The notes below the pieces were generated by a model. It had not been told where the DNA came from and did no database searches. It saw only the letters and a program-made list of their open reading frames with translations. Below, piece by piece: positions 6,828 through 13,833 of a DNA stretch of 20,236 bases. A program made the translations under genes and the position numbers. How positions within the stretch are numbered: position 1 is the stretch's first letter; each line of letters starts with the position of its first letter. The stretch lies in NCBI GenBank assembly GCA_937967535.1, contig CALCMV010000331.1, positions 1 to 20,236 on the forward strand. The letters run 5' to 3'. Source of the DNA: an uncultured Saprospiraceae bacterium (lineage in GTDB: Bacteria > Bacteroidota > Bacteroidia > Chitinophagales > Saprospiraceae).

Positions 6828-8168
6828 TCACACCTTAATCCCCTTCCAACGCCCCGTTCTCAAATACCAAAGCGTCAGCACAATCATTACCAACCAATAT
6901 AATATCTCCGCCGTCCATGCTAATTTCAAACCACCGCCAATCAATACGATAACCGTATAAATATATGCCAAGTAAAAAACAGCACACACAATTTGAATAT
7001 ACAAGCCTACTTGGGTCGCGCCCGTTCCTGCCAAACCATTGAAATAAATAGAACCAACGGAAAACAACATGAGAATCACTGCCAAAATCGGCAAAGTCGG
7101 ACGCGCTACATCATATATCGCTGTATCGGGTGTAAAAGCAGCCATAATCGTATCGGGAAATATCAACATCATCGCTGTCAGCGACATGGTAAAAAGGAAA
7201 CACAACCAAGCGGTTTTGTGCATAATCGGGTAGAGTTGGTCGGTACGATTCCTGCCCAATGCGTTGCTAACCAAGGTGTTGATACCCGATGAGAAGCCCC
7301 AACACGGAATTGATAAGCCAAGATATATCATGCGTACTACATTGGCTGCTGCCATATTGCGTTCACCGAGATTTTCGACGATACTAAAAAAGATGAAGGA
7401 ACTACCGAGTGCCACGACCATCTGTACGACCATCGGACCGGAAATGCGAAGTTGTGTTTTGATGATTTCAAGGTCAATTTTGGGGAGTTTGAACAGGCGG
7501 TATTTTCGGAGGTTTTTATCAAAAATCATGTACACCAAAAAGGTCAAAAACGCGACGACTTCCGCAATCGTACTCGCCAGTCCTGCGCCGGCAATACCCA
7601 TCTCCGGAAAGCCAAATTTGCCAAAAATCAAGGTATAATTCAGGAAAATATTGGTCACTCCGAGTACGATGGTATCAATAAAAATGAAGGTAGTACGCGC
7701 AATGCCGGCATAAAAAGCGATAATCGCCACACCGATATAACTGAAAAAGACTCCCCACATGCGGTAGTCCAGATATTCGAGGCTTTTGTAGAATATCGCA
7801 TCCGAATTGACGAAAGCTGCGAAAAAATAATACGAACCAAAGTACATAAAAGCGAACATCAAGACCGCCAATGCCAGTTCAAAATAAATCAAACTGTAGG
7901 TTGCCCGTGCTACGCCGTCAATGTCTCCTTGTCCGTCTCGTCGTGCAATCATAATCTGCCCGCCCCGCGAAAAGCCGTAGCCAATCGCCGCGATAATCAT
8001 ATAAAAAACACCGACAAAACCAATCGCTCCAAGTTCGACCTCCCCTACCCTTCCCAAGAAGATACCATCTGCCAAAGTGACGACATTCTGACCCGCACTT
8101 GCCAGCATGATAGGGGCTGATATAGCGAAAATTTTTCCGTAAGATACCTCTGCTCTTGACTCCTTCAT
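6828..8168 (-). CDS. MATE-family multidrug/cation exporter
   Basis: This 446-aa integral membrane protein has about twelve hydrophobic segments in two similar halves, as in NorM/DinF-type MATE exporters. Typical motifs are visible: FAISAPIMLASAGQNVVTLADGIFLGRVG in the first helices and a corresponding PMVVQMVVALGSSFIF at the start of the second half, followed by GINTLVSNALGRNRTD, which parallels the first-half GGQIMIARRDGQGD. Transport is expected by Na+ or H+ antiport of cationic drugs or metabolites at the inner membrane. The length is typical and the start, MKESRAEVSYGKIF, places a short cytoplasmic tail before the first helix. It reads toward ptuA, 230 bp away. The substrate is not predictable from sequence. 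Confidence 0.9.
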   Translation of the reverse strand: MKESRAEVSYGKIFAISAPIMLASAGQNVVTLADGIFLGRVGEVELGAIGFVGVFYMIIAAIGYGFSRGGQIMIARRDGQGDIDGVARATYSLIYFELALAVLMFAFMYFGSYYFFAAFVNSDAIFYKSLEYLDYRMWGVFFSYIGVAIIAFYAGIARTTFIFIDTIVLGVTNIFLNYTLIFGKFGFPEMGIAGAGLASTIAEVVAFLTFLVYMIFDKNLRKYRLFKLPKIDLEIIKTQLRISGPMVVQMVVALGSSFIFFSIVENLGERNMAAANVVRMIYLGLSIPCWGFSSGINTLVSNALGRNRTDQLYPIMHKTAWLCFLFTMSLTAMMLIFPDTIMAAFTPDTAIYDVARPTLPILAVILMLFSVGSIYFNGLAGTGATQVGLYIQIVCAVFYLAYIYTVIVLIGGGLKLAWTAEILYWLVMIVLTLWYLRTGRWKGIKV

Positions 8169-8243
8169 GTACGTGGTTAGATTGTTTTTTAGACGTTTAA
8201 AATTAGCACAGAGATACGTGTTGAGTGAAATTTATTGGATAAA

Positions 8244-8267
8244 ATGACTAAATGAGTAGATGAATGA
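8244..8267. repeat. Short run of the 8-bp repeat
   Basis: Three units (ATGACTAA, ATGAGTAG, ATGAATGA) of the same 8-bp family as 166-245 lie between the MATE start and the small membrane protein gene. The run is too short to be called alone, and is listed because it matches the other arrays in unit length and sequence. Confidence 0.5.
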
Positions 8268-8364
8268 TTTTTAATTGAATGATTTTTCGCAAAATCCGCA
8301 TGTTAAGTAGCGAGACAAAAATAAGTCTGTGCGAAATAATAATCAAAAATCTCCAAATGGAAAA

Positions 8365-8583
8365 TCACACAAATCTAAAAAAGATATTGACCGCAGTAAT
8401 CGCCATCAATGCTAAAGAAAGCGGGCGCATCCAGTTGCTATAACTGCTAATAAATTCCTCTTGCCGTTTGCGCTTGGCACGGTCATTTGTAGTGATGATA
8501 TTCGTAGAATAAAAGTACAGGTACATCGCTACTGCGAACATCACCAACTCCATTGCAAAGCCGATAATTTCGATGCGTGTCAT
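8365..8583 (-). CDS. Small two-helix membrane protein, unknown function
   Basis: This predicted 72-aa protein has two hydrophobic segments (about 7-28 and 53-71) separated by a charged loop with NDRAKRKRQEE. The positive loop suggests that it faces the cytoplasm, with both ends outside. No family or motif was recognised. It is likely real because the hydrophobic pattern is clean, the frame is closed by spaced intergenic DNA on both sides and it reads like its neighbours. It might be co-transcribed with the MATE gene 196 bp downstream, but nothing demonstrates it. Confidence 0.6.
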   Translation of the reverse strand: MTRIEIIGFAMELVMFAVAMYLYFYSTNIITTNDRAKRKRQEEFISSYSNWMRPLSLALMAITAVNIFFRFV

Positions 8584-8688
8584 TGTTTATGGATTTGAGT
8601 CACCTTGACAGTCGGGTGTGTAAGGTAACGATTATTAAGTGTCTGATAATTTACGTAAAAATACAAAATAATAACATTTTATTATAAT

Positions 8689-8726
8689 AAATGCGTCATA
8701 AGTTTTCAAAAACTTATGACGCATTT
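8689..8726. terminator. Perfect 18-bp-arm hairpin
   Basis: The arms AAATGCGTCATAAGTTTT (8689-8706) and its exact complement (8709-8726) are separated by only two bases, so the terminal A-T pairs would open to make the loop. Read leftward from the gamma-glutamyltransferase gene, an AT-rich tail follows. A bidirectional transcript end is the simplest reading. The outer AATGCGTCA matches the arm of the hairpin at 2816-2886. Confidence 0.6.
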
Positions 8727-8727
8727 T

Positions 8728-8871
8728 AATGTATTCGTCAAATTTTGTCCCGATAATTATCGGGATGAATGATAAAAAATGTTTAATTTATTAATTAATA
8801 ATTATCAGTAAAAAACAAAGTGGAATTTAAATTTATTTGTTTTTCATAATTCATAATTTGGCGAAGACATT
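8728..8871. mobile_element. MITE-like intergenic element, copy B
   Basis: This 144-bp second copy of the element at 6637-6773 has the left end AATGTATTCGTCAAATTTTG and the right end TTTGGCGAAGACATT, which are inverted relative to each other. The inner part (about 8767-8840) aligns almost base for base with copy A. It differs by carrying the 18-bp palindrome TCCCGATAATTATCGGGA (8748-8765) in its left part, where copy A has only a few A/T bases. Confidence 0.7.
8748..8765. repeat. TCCCGATAATTATCGGGA palindrome
   Basis: This is an 18-bp perfect palindrome inside element copy B. Related forms with AGCT at the centre occur at about 43-69 and 1254-1272, each outside genes. It looks like a small dispersed palindromic unit of this genome. 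Confidence 0.65.
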
Positions 8872-8956
8872 CGCATTTAATCTCAATTTCAAATTTTGTA
8901 ATTTTCTGCGTTACAAAATTTAAATACACTCTTAAATTAGTTTTGACATTGAGTTT

Positions 8957-10726
8957 TTACAATCCTGCCGCACTGTCGTCGCCACGTTTATCTGCCACAC
9001 CCTCTATCTTACCGTCAGGATGTATCAGAATGGCTTCCACTCTACCTATATTGCCGCGTGTTTTGATTTGATGCCCCATTTTTTCGAGGCTTTCTCTTGC
9101 TTGTTGCGAAATAGCATCTTCCTCAATAAAAATATTATCCGGCAACCATTGATGATGAAAACGCGGATTGTGTACCGCATCTTTCAGCGACAAACCATAT
9201 TCGGCTACATTGATAAAAGTCTGAAAAACAGAAGTAATAATCGTAGAACCGCCCGGCGTACCAACGACCATATATAGTTCGTTATTTTTCTCAATAATAG
9301 TTGGTGTCATCGAACTCAACATACGTTTTTCCGGCTGAATCGAATTAGCCTCACCGCCGACCAAACCATAAACATTTGGTACACCGGGCTTGGCACTAAA
9401 GTCATCCATTTCATTATTCAGTAAAAAACCAGCACCTTTTACCACCACTTTTGAGCCATAGCCCGAATTTAAAGTCGTGGTGACAGAAACCGCATTGCCT
9501 TCTACATCTACTATCGAAAAATGAGTCGTTTCTTCGCTTTCTTCCATCACTTTTCCTGCCTTAATGTCGCTGCTTGTTGTTGCTTTGTCGGGGTCAAAAT
9601 TTGCCATGCGTTTTGTCGCATATTCTTTTTCAATCAACTGATTGACAGGTACATTATAAAAATCGCTATCACCCATATGTTCGGCGCGGTCAGCATAAGC
9701 ACGTCGCTCGGCTTCTGTGATTAGATGTACACTTTCCTTTGATTGAAAAGCCCATTCCGCTATCGGATACGGCTCAATCATATTCAATAATTGCGACAAC
9801 ACAATTCCGCCGCTTGAGGGGGGCGGCATCGAAATTATTTTATATTCTTTGTAATCCGAAACAATCGGTTCGCGCCACACAGCTTCGTATTTTTCAAGGT
9901 CTTTATGCGTAATGATACCATTGCCCGACTGCATTTCCGCTACTATCAAATCTGCCGTTTTTCCTTTATAAAAACCATCAAAACCATCATCGTGTATGCG
10001 CTGCAAAACATCTGCAAGCTCAGTTTGAGTAATCATATCACCCGTTTTCCATTCTCCGTTAAATGGCGTGTTGTGCGAATTATATTTCGTAAATTCTTCT
10101 TGTTGTCTGTTCAATCCTTTTGCCTCCCGTTCAGTGAGTGCAAAACCCTGCCTTGCAAGTTGAATCGCGGGTTTGACCAAGTTTTCAAAAGGCAAAAGAC
10201 CATATTCGGTATTTGCTTCAATCATGCCTGCTACTGCCCCCGGCACACCTACTGCAAGGTGTCCGCGACGACTGAGTTCGGCAAGGGCATTTCCCGCATC
10301 ATCAAGGTACATATCGCGGTGTGCGGCAAGCGGTGCTTTCTCGCGGTAGTCCAAAGTAGCACTCGTTCCGTCAGCATTCCGAATAACCATAAAACCACCA
10401 CCGCCAATATTGCCCGCTACCGGATATACCACTGCCAAAGCAAACTGTACCGCCACTGCTGCATCCACCGCATTACCGCCTTGTCGCAGTATCTCCAAAC
10501 CGACCTCCGATGCCAAAGGATGCGCCGAAACGACCATCGCTTTTTCGCCCATCAATACTTTATTGGTCCTAAATGGAAAATCGGGTCGTGTGATTGCTTC
10601 GCTAGTTTCAACAACTTCTTCTGTGATTACTTCTTGGACTTCCTCTTTAATTTCGGTGACTTGACGAGGAACATTACAAGTGAACATTAGGGTGAGTGCG
10701 AATAGTAGTGTTAGTTTATTTTTCAT
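8957..10726 (-). CDS. ggt: Gamma-glutamyltransferase, probable lipoprotein
   Basis: This 589-aa Ntn-hydrolase precursor hydrolyses or transfers the gamma-glutamyl group of glutathione and related peptides. The N-terminus MKNKLTLLFALTLMFTC looks like a lipoprotein signal with Cys17 as the lipidated residue; an acidic Glu-rich spacer (about 26-46) follows, so it is probably anchored to an envelope membrane. The large-subunit part has GGNAVDAAVA, GNIGGGGFM and LDYREKAP. Autocleavage is expected before Thr400 in EETTHFSIVD, freeing the small subunit whose N-terminal Thr is the nucleophile. The small subunit shows NNEMDDF, LSSMTPT and PGGSTIITSVFQ, all typical. The gene stands alone; an inverted-repeat element occupies its upstream gap and a hairpin its downstream gap. 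Confidence 0.94.
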   Translation of the reverse strand: MKNKLTLLFALTLMFTCNVPRQVTEIKEEVQEVITEEVVETSEAITRPDFPFRTNKVLMGEKAMVVSAHPLASEVGLEILRQGGNAVDAAVAVQFALAVVYPVAGNIGGGGFMVIRNADGTSATLDYREKAPLAAHRDMYLDDAGNALAELSRRGHLAVGVPGAVAGMIEANTEYGLLPFENLVKPAIQLARQGFALTEREAKGLNRQQEEFTKYNSHNTPFNGEWKTGDMITQTELADVLQRIHDDGFDGFYKGKTADLIVAEMQSGNGIITHKDLEKYEAVWREPIVSDYKEYKIISMPPPSSGGIVLSQLLNMIEPYPIAEWAFQSKESVHLITEAERRAYADRAEHMGDSDFYNVPVNQLIEKEYATKRMANFDPDKATTSSDIKAGKVMEESEETTHFSIVDVEGNAVSVTTTLNSGYGSKVVVKGAGFLLNNEMDDFSAKPGVPNVYGLVGGEANSIQPEKRMLSSMTPTIIEKNNELYMVVGTPGGSTIITSVFQTFINVAEYGLSLKDAVHNPRFHHQWLPDNIFIEEDAISQQARESLEKMGHQIKTRGNIGRVEAILIHPDGKIEGVADKRGDDSAAGL

Positions 10727-10739
10727 AATTTAAACGTAA

Positions 10740-10882
10740 CACAGACATTTTTCTCAACTTTTGCATTTTAATTTTAAATTATTTATAAAATACTGATTAA
10801 TAATTTTTAATAATTATTTTAAAACCAAAACACTATTAACATTTAAATAATTATAATGCAAAAGTTCAGATTTTGGTCTGTG
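10740..10882. mobile_element. Inverted-repeat element upstream of ggt
   Basis: The right end (10855-10882, AATGCAAAAGTT then AGA and GTCTGTG) is the inverted copy of the left end (10740-10767) with 22 of 28 positions matching and the mismatches in the middle. The 87-bp centre is almost pure A/T. The 143-bp size matches the other elements here but the ends differ. It starts 13 bp upstream of the ggt start codon and so makes up its leader region. It could be a MITE-like element or a large regulatory hairpin. Confidence 0.55.
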
Positions 10883-10965
10883 CAGATATAATAGGTACAG
10901 ACAGGAATGCCTGTATTACGTTTGCAAAATAGGAAATATATTTTACAAAAAACAAAGTAACAGGT

Positions 10966-11646
10966 TTATGGACGCAAATAACCCACCGACCCCAAGCCTT
11001 CTACATCAGCGTATTGCGCTTGATTCAGCAAATTAGGATTCACACTCCATTCGGCAGCAATGTTGAAGATAAGATTTTCGTCGGGCAATTGCTTGGTCAG
11101 GTCTAATGACGATTCGGCTGTGGTGGCTGTGCCTTCATCAGTGCGTATTTCGCCTTCTTCGCAGTGGAGGTGTCGCATCATTTCGCCATTCGTGTAGCGT
11201 ATGTAGGTGTGCGAATGTGCGCCCGCATGGGTGAGAAAAAATTGTGCTTCGCCGTACTCGCGACTGAGTTTTTCGAGTAGTTGCGCTTGCTTGTCGGCTT
11301 CTCCCAAACCCCAGCCAACTGCCAATATCCAACCATCAATATTAGGCGTGAGAAAGACGTGATTTTCATTCGCTTTTTCTAAGCCGTTTGACCAATTGAC
11401 GAGTTCAAGATTATTTAATTTTAAAGTCGCGGCAACCTGCTCGCGGTAGTCTGTTTTGATGGCTATCCACTGCATTTTCGAACCAAAAGGCAGGGCTTTT
11501 TCCGGGCTTTTTTGTTTACGATTGCGGTCTTTTTCCCGAAAATCACTGTCCAATAAACCGTCATTTTCAGCATAACGATTCATTTGGCGAGAAAGTAAAA
11601 CGCCTATGCCAACAATCAGGGCGACAAAGAGTAGAAAAACAACCAT
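10966..11646 (-). CDS. Membrane-anchored protein of unknown function
   Basis: I do not recognise this 226-aa protein. It begins with one hydrophobic segment (1-18) followed by a charged Arg/Lys/Asp-rich stretch (about 20-50), so it is probably tethered to the inner membrane with the rest on one side. The remaining ~170 residues look like a globular alpha/beta domain with motifs WIAIKTDYREQVAATLKLNN, NHVFLTPNIDGWILAVGWGL and FFLTHAGAHSHTYIRYTNG, similar in style to uncharacterised bacterial proteins with a repeated strand-helix layout. No catalytic signature is evident. It reads in the same direction as pdhB, 147 bp behind it. A 34-bp A/T palindrome lies 22 bp before its start codon. Confidence 0.75.
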   Translation of the reverse strand: MVVFLLFVALIVGIGVLLSRQMNRYAENDGLLDSDFREKDRNRKQKSPEKALPFGSKMQWIAIKTDYREQVAATLKLNNLELVNWSNGLEKANENHVFLTPNIDGWILAVGWGLGEADKQAQLLEKLSREYGEAQFFLTHAGAHSHTYIRYTNGEMMRHLHCEEGEIRTDEGTATTAESSLDLTKQLPDENLIFNIAAEWSVNPNLLNQAQYADVEGLGSVGYLRP

Positions 11647-11667
11647 ATTTTTAATGATTAATGGTTG

Positions 11668-11701
11668 TAAATTTATTTTAATTTAAATTAAAATAAATTT
11701 A
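11668..11701. promoter_or_regulatory. 34-bp perfect A/T palindrome
   Basis: The sequence TAAATTTATTTTAATTT is followed directly by its exact reverse complement with no spacer, and every base is A or T. It lies 22 bp upstream of the start codon of the unknown membrane-anchored protein and downstream of pdhB. It could be an operator, a cruciform-prone site or a hairpin in the leader. In such AT-rich DNA short palindromes are common, but 17-bp perfect arms are not. Confidence 0.5.
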
Positions 11702-11793
11702 TTAATAAAAATTATGAATTATTTTCGTTTTTCATTTAAATAATAATAAAAAGAATACGAAAAAACACGTTATACCAGATTAATCATTAATCA

Positions 11794-12774
11794 TTATACA
11801 ACGTACATGACCTCTTTTACTGCCTTAACGACACGCGCTGCATTGGGTAGAAAAGCATCTACCAAAACGGGGGAATAAGACATCGAAGTATCTGCCCCTG
11901 TAATGCGCGTGATGGGTGCGTCGAGGTAATCGAAAGCATATTTTTGCATTTCGTAGGCAATCTCTGCCGAAATCGCGCCAAAGGGCCAAGCCTCTTCTAC
12001 ACAGACCATTCGATTGGTCTTTTTGACAGATTCGACGAGTGTTTTGTAATCTAAAGGGCGGATAGTACGCAAGTCAATCACCTCTGCCGAGATGCCTTCT
12101 TTGGCGAGTTCTTCGGCGGCTTGGAGGGCAACTTTCATCATTTTATTGTAAGAAACAATGGTCACGTCCGTGCCTTCGCGCTTGATGTCCGCTACACCTA
12201 TCGGGAGTAGATATTCTTCTTCCGGGACTTCGCCCAAATCCGAGTACATCACTTCGGATTCCATGAAGCATACCGGGTCGTCATCGCGGATAGCGGATTT
12301 GAGCAAGCCCTTCGCATCGTAGGGATTCGATACCGAAATGACCTTCAAACCGGGCGTATTTGCCATCCACGATTCAAAGGTTTGAGAATGTTGTTGTGCC
12401 AGTTGACCTGCCGAACCCGTACCGCCGCGAAAGACGATGGGGCAGCCGATTTGACCACCACTCATGGAGAGTATTTTGGCAGCACTATTTATGATTTGGT
12501 CGAAGGCAAGGATAGCAAAATTCCAGGTCATAAATTCGACGATAGGACGCAAGCCGTTCATCGCTGCACCTACTCCAATGCCCGTAAATCCCAACTCGGC
12601 AATCGGCGTATCAATCACGCGCTTAGGTCCGAATTCGTCCAACATGCCTTTACTGACTTTGTAAGCACCGTTGTATTCTGCTACTTCTTCGCCCATTAAA
12701 AAGACGTTTTCATCGCGGCGCATTTCTTCTGACATCGCCTCGCCGAGGGCTTCGCGGAATCTGATTTCTCTCAT
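11794..12774 (-). CDS. pdhB: Pyruvate dehydrogenase E1 component, beta subunit
   Basis: This 326-aa thiamine-diphosphate enzyme subunit pairs with an E1 alpha chain to decarboxylate pyruvate and pass acetyl groups to the lipoyl E2, feeding acetyl-CoA to the TCA cycle. Glu60 in DTPIAELGF contacts the cofactor, and His129 in GQLAQQHSQ is in the position of the active-site histidine of E1 beta chains. Other family features are MGEEVAEYNGAYKVSKG, GGQIGCPIVFRGGTG and the C-terminal transketolase-C domain (about 200-326, VTIVSYNKMM, VEEAWPFGAISAEIA). The length is typical. No E1 alpha, E2 or E3 gene is near, as is common where these are scattered. A branched-chain 2-oxoacid E1 beta is a less likely alternative. 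Confidence 0.9.
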   Translation of the reverse strand: MREIRFREALGEAMSEEMRRDENVFLMGEEVAEYNGAYKVSKGMLDEFGPKRVIDTPIAELGFTGIGVGAAMNGLRPIVEFMTWNFAILAFDQIINSAAKILSMSGGQIGCPIVFRGGTGSAGQLAQQHSQTFESWMANTPGLKVISVSNPYDAKGLLKSAIRDDDPVCFMESEVMYSDLGEVPEEEYLLPIGVADIKREGTDVTIVSYNKMMKVALQAAEELAKEGISAEVIDLRTIRPLDYKTLVESVKKTNRMVCVEEAWPFGAISAEIAYEMQKYAFDYLDAPITRITGADTSMSYSPVLVDAFLPNAARVVKAVKEVMYVV

Positions 12775-13180
12775 GTTTTATTAATCCATAGTTGATGATA
12801 GATAGTCCATAGTTGGATGCGATCATCTTTGTTATGAAATCTTTTGCAAATATGGGATTTGTTTGGGATTTTTTGGGTAGAATTAAAAGGATTTTTTTGT
12901 TTTTAGACAAACTATACTTTGGACATCGGGGAATTAGGAAATTAGGAATTTGATAAAACATTGTTTTATAATTTTTTACAAAATAATATTAATTAAATGT
13001 TTTACTAAATTTCCAATTCCCAAACTCCGGTTAAATTCATCTTATTTCCACTATCGTTTCTCTTCTAAATCAATAGTCCATACAATTTTTTTTGTTTTTT
13101 AGTAAATAATGATTTTAAAAATGATTTAAAATTAATTTTATTTATAACTAATTAATAATCAAATCAAATGAAAAATTATA

Positions 13181-13326
13181 GGCTAGCCATTTAACTTTGC
13201 CTAAAGCGAATACTCATCAGACGAATCCCTTTATTCAATGCGAATATTCTATGAGACAAATCACTATATTTCACAAAAACCTTCGTCAGACGAGTACTAT
13301 CCCGCAAGCAAACTTAAACGGCTAGC
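13181..13326. mobile_element. Inverted-repeat element with GGCTAGCC ends
   Basis: The outer ends read GGCTAGCCATTTAACTTTGC (13181-13200) and, inverted, GGCTAGCCGTTTAAGTTTGC at 13307-13326, with a few mismatches. The next stretches also pair (ACTCATCAGACGAA on the left with its inverted partner ACTCGTCTGACGAA on the right), giving imperfect arms of about 50-60 bp. The last 20 bp recur with one change at 98-117. The element is therefore a repeated, mobile-like unit of this genome, without a transposase of its own. Confidence 0.6.
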
Positions 13327-13496
13327 CAAATTGTACGGACTATTCCAAATAAAACAGGCAAGAAGAATGACTGTTGCGTCATTCCCTTGCCTGATAAATA
13401 TTTATGAATTAATAAAGAAGCCTATCATCAGGTTCTTTATTATTTCTATGTCTAAAAATCTTTATTCAATTTACAATATATCGGGTTAGATATGAG

Positions 13497-13524
13497 GCAA
13501 TGGAGGCAGCTATGCCTCCATTGC
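13497..13524 (-). terminator. Hairpin 43 bp past the giant gene
   Basis: The perfect 12-bp arms GCAATGGAGGCA and TGCCTCCATTGC enclose a 4-base loop. It is the most GC-rich hairpin in this gap and the right distance to end the giant gene's transcript. No U-run follows on the minus strand, which is common for Bacteroidota transcript ends, so the call rests on position and stem strength. Confidence 0.6.
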
Positions 13525-13566
13525 TCTAATTTAATCCTGCATATATTATGTCGTCATCTCTAATGA

Positions 13567-13833
13567 TTACTCATTCAATTTAACAAATCTCATAGCGGAG
13601 CTACGCCAGTTGTTGCCCTGAATGGATAATACGTAAGTGGCTGCCGGCAATCTACTTGGGTCAACAGTAATAAGATTACTACCACTGAATACCGTAATCG
13701 GCACCTCCATCATCTGTCTTCCGAGCATGTCGGTGATGATGATTTTGGCTGCCTGATGGTCATAAGAGCTGTTGAATCTCACACTGACCAAATCATTGAC
13801 TGTCGGGTTGGGGAAGATATCCGATATACTGAT
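13567..13833 (-). other. T9SS type A C-terminal sorting domain of the giant protein
   Basis: The last 88 residues start ISISDIFPNPT and continue with VRFNSS, KIIITDMLGRQMMEVP, NLITVDPSRLPAATYVLSI and end SSAMRFVKLNE. This is the Por_Secre_tail pattern (PNP motif, D-x-x-G-R, LPAGxYxL-like, F-x-K). It targets the protein to the type IX translocon and is usually removed by the sortase on the cell surface. Confidence 0.93.

Larger units (their letters stand above)
8584..8956. other. Intergenic region with hairpin and repeat element, no gene
   Basis: This 373-bp AT-rich gap holds the hairpin at 8689-8726 and the element copy B at 8728-8871, which nearly touch. The rest is AT-rich sequence without an open frame worth calling. 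It separates the gamma-glutamyltransferase gene from the small membrane protein gene, so the hairpin is well placed to end the former's transcript. Confidence 0.7.
12775..13566. other. Long intergenic region with inverted repeats, no convincing gene
   Basis: This 792-bp AT-rich spacer lies between the 3' end of the giant repeat gene and the start of pdhB. It holds direct repeats of a short CCATAGTT type (12786-12816), an imperfect inverted repeat (about 12928-13021, ends GGGAATT and TAAAACATT), the 146-bp inverted-repeat element at 13181-13326 and a hairpin at 13497-13524. An 83-codon open frame at 13238-13489 on the plus strand begins inside the element and shows no protein-like features; I do not call it. 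The pdhB promoter must lie within this region but cannot be placed. Confidence 0.6.

Noticed and set aside
12710..12961. 83-codon minus-strand frame overlapping the start of pdhB
   Set aside because: It overlaps pdhB in another frame, and its composition (Ile, Lys, Asn from AT-rich DNA) is not protein-like.
13238..13489. 83-codon plus-strand frame
   Set aside because: It begins inside an inverted-repeat element, has no recognisable domain or signal and lies in AT-rich intergenic DNA.
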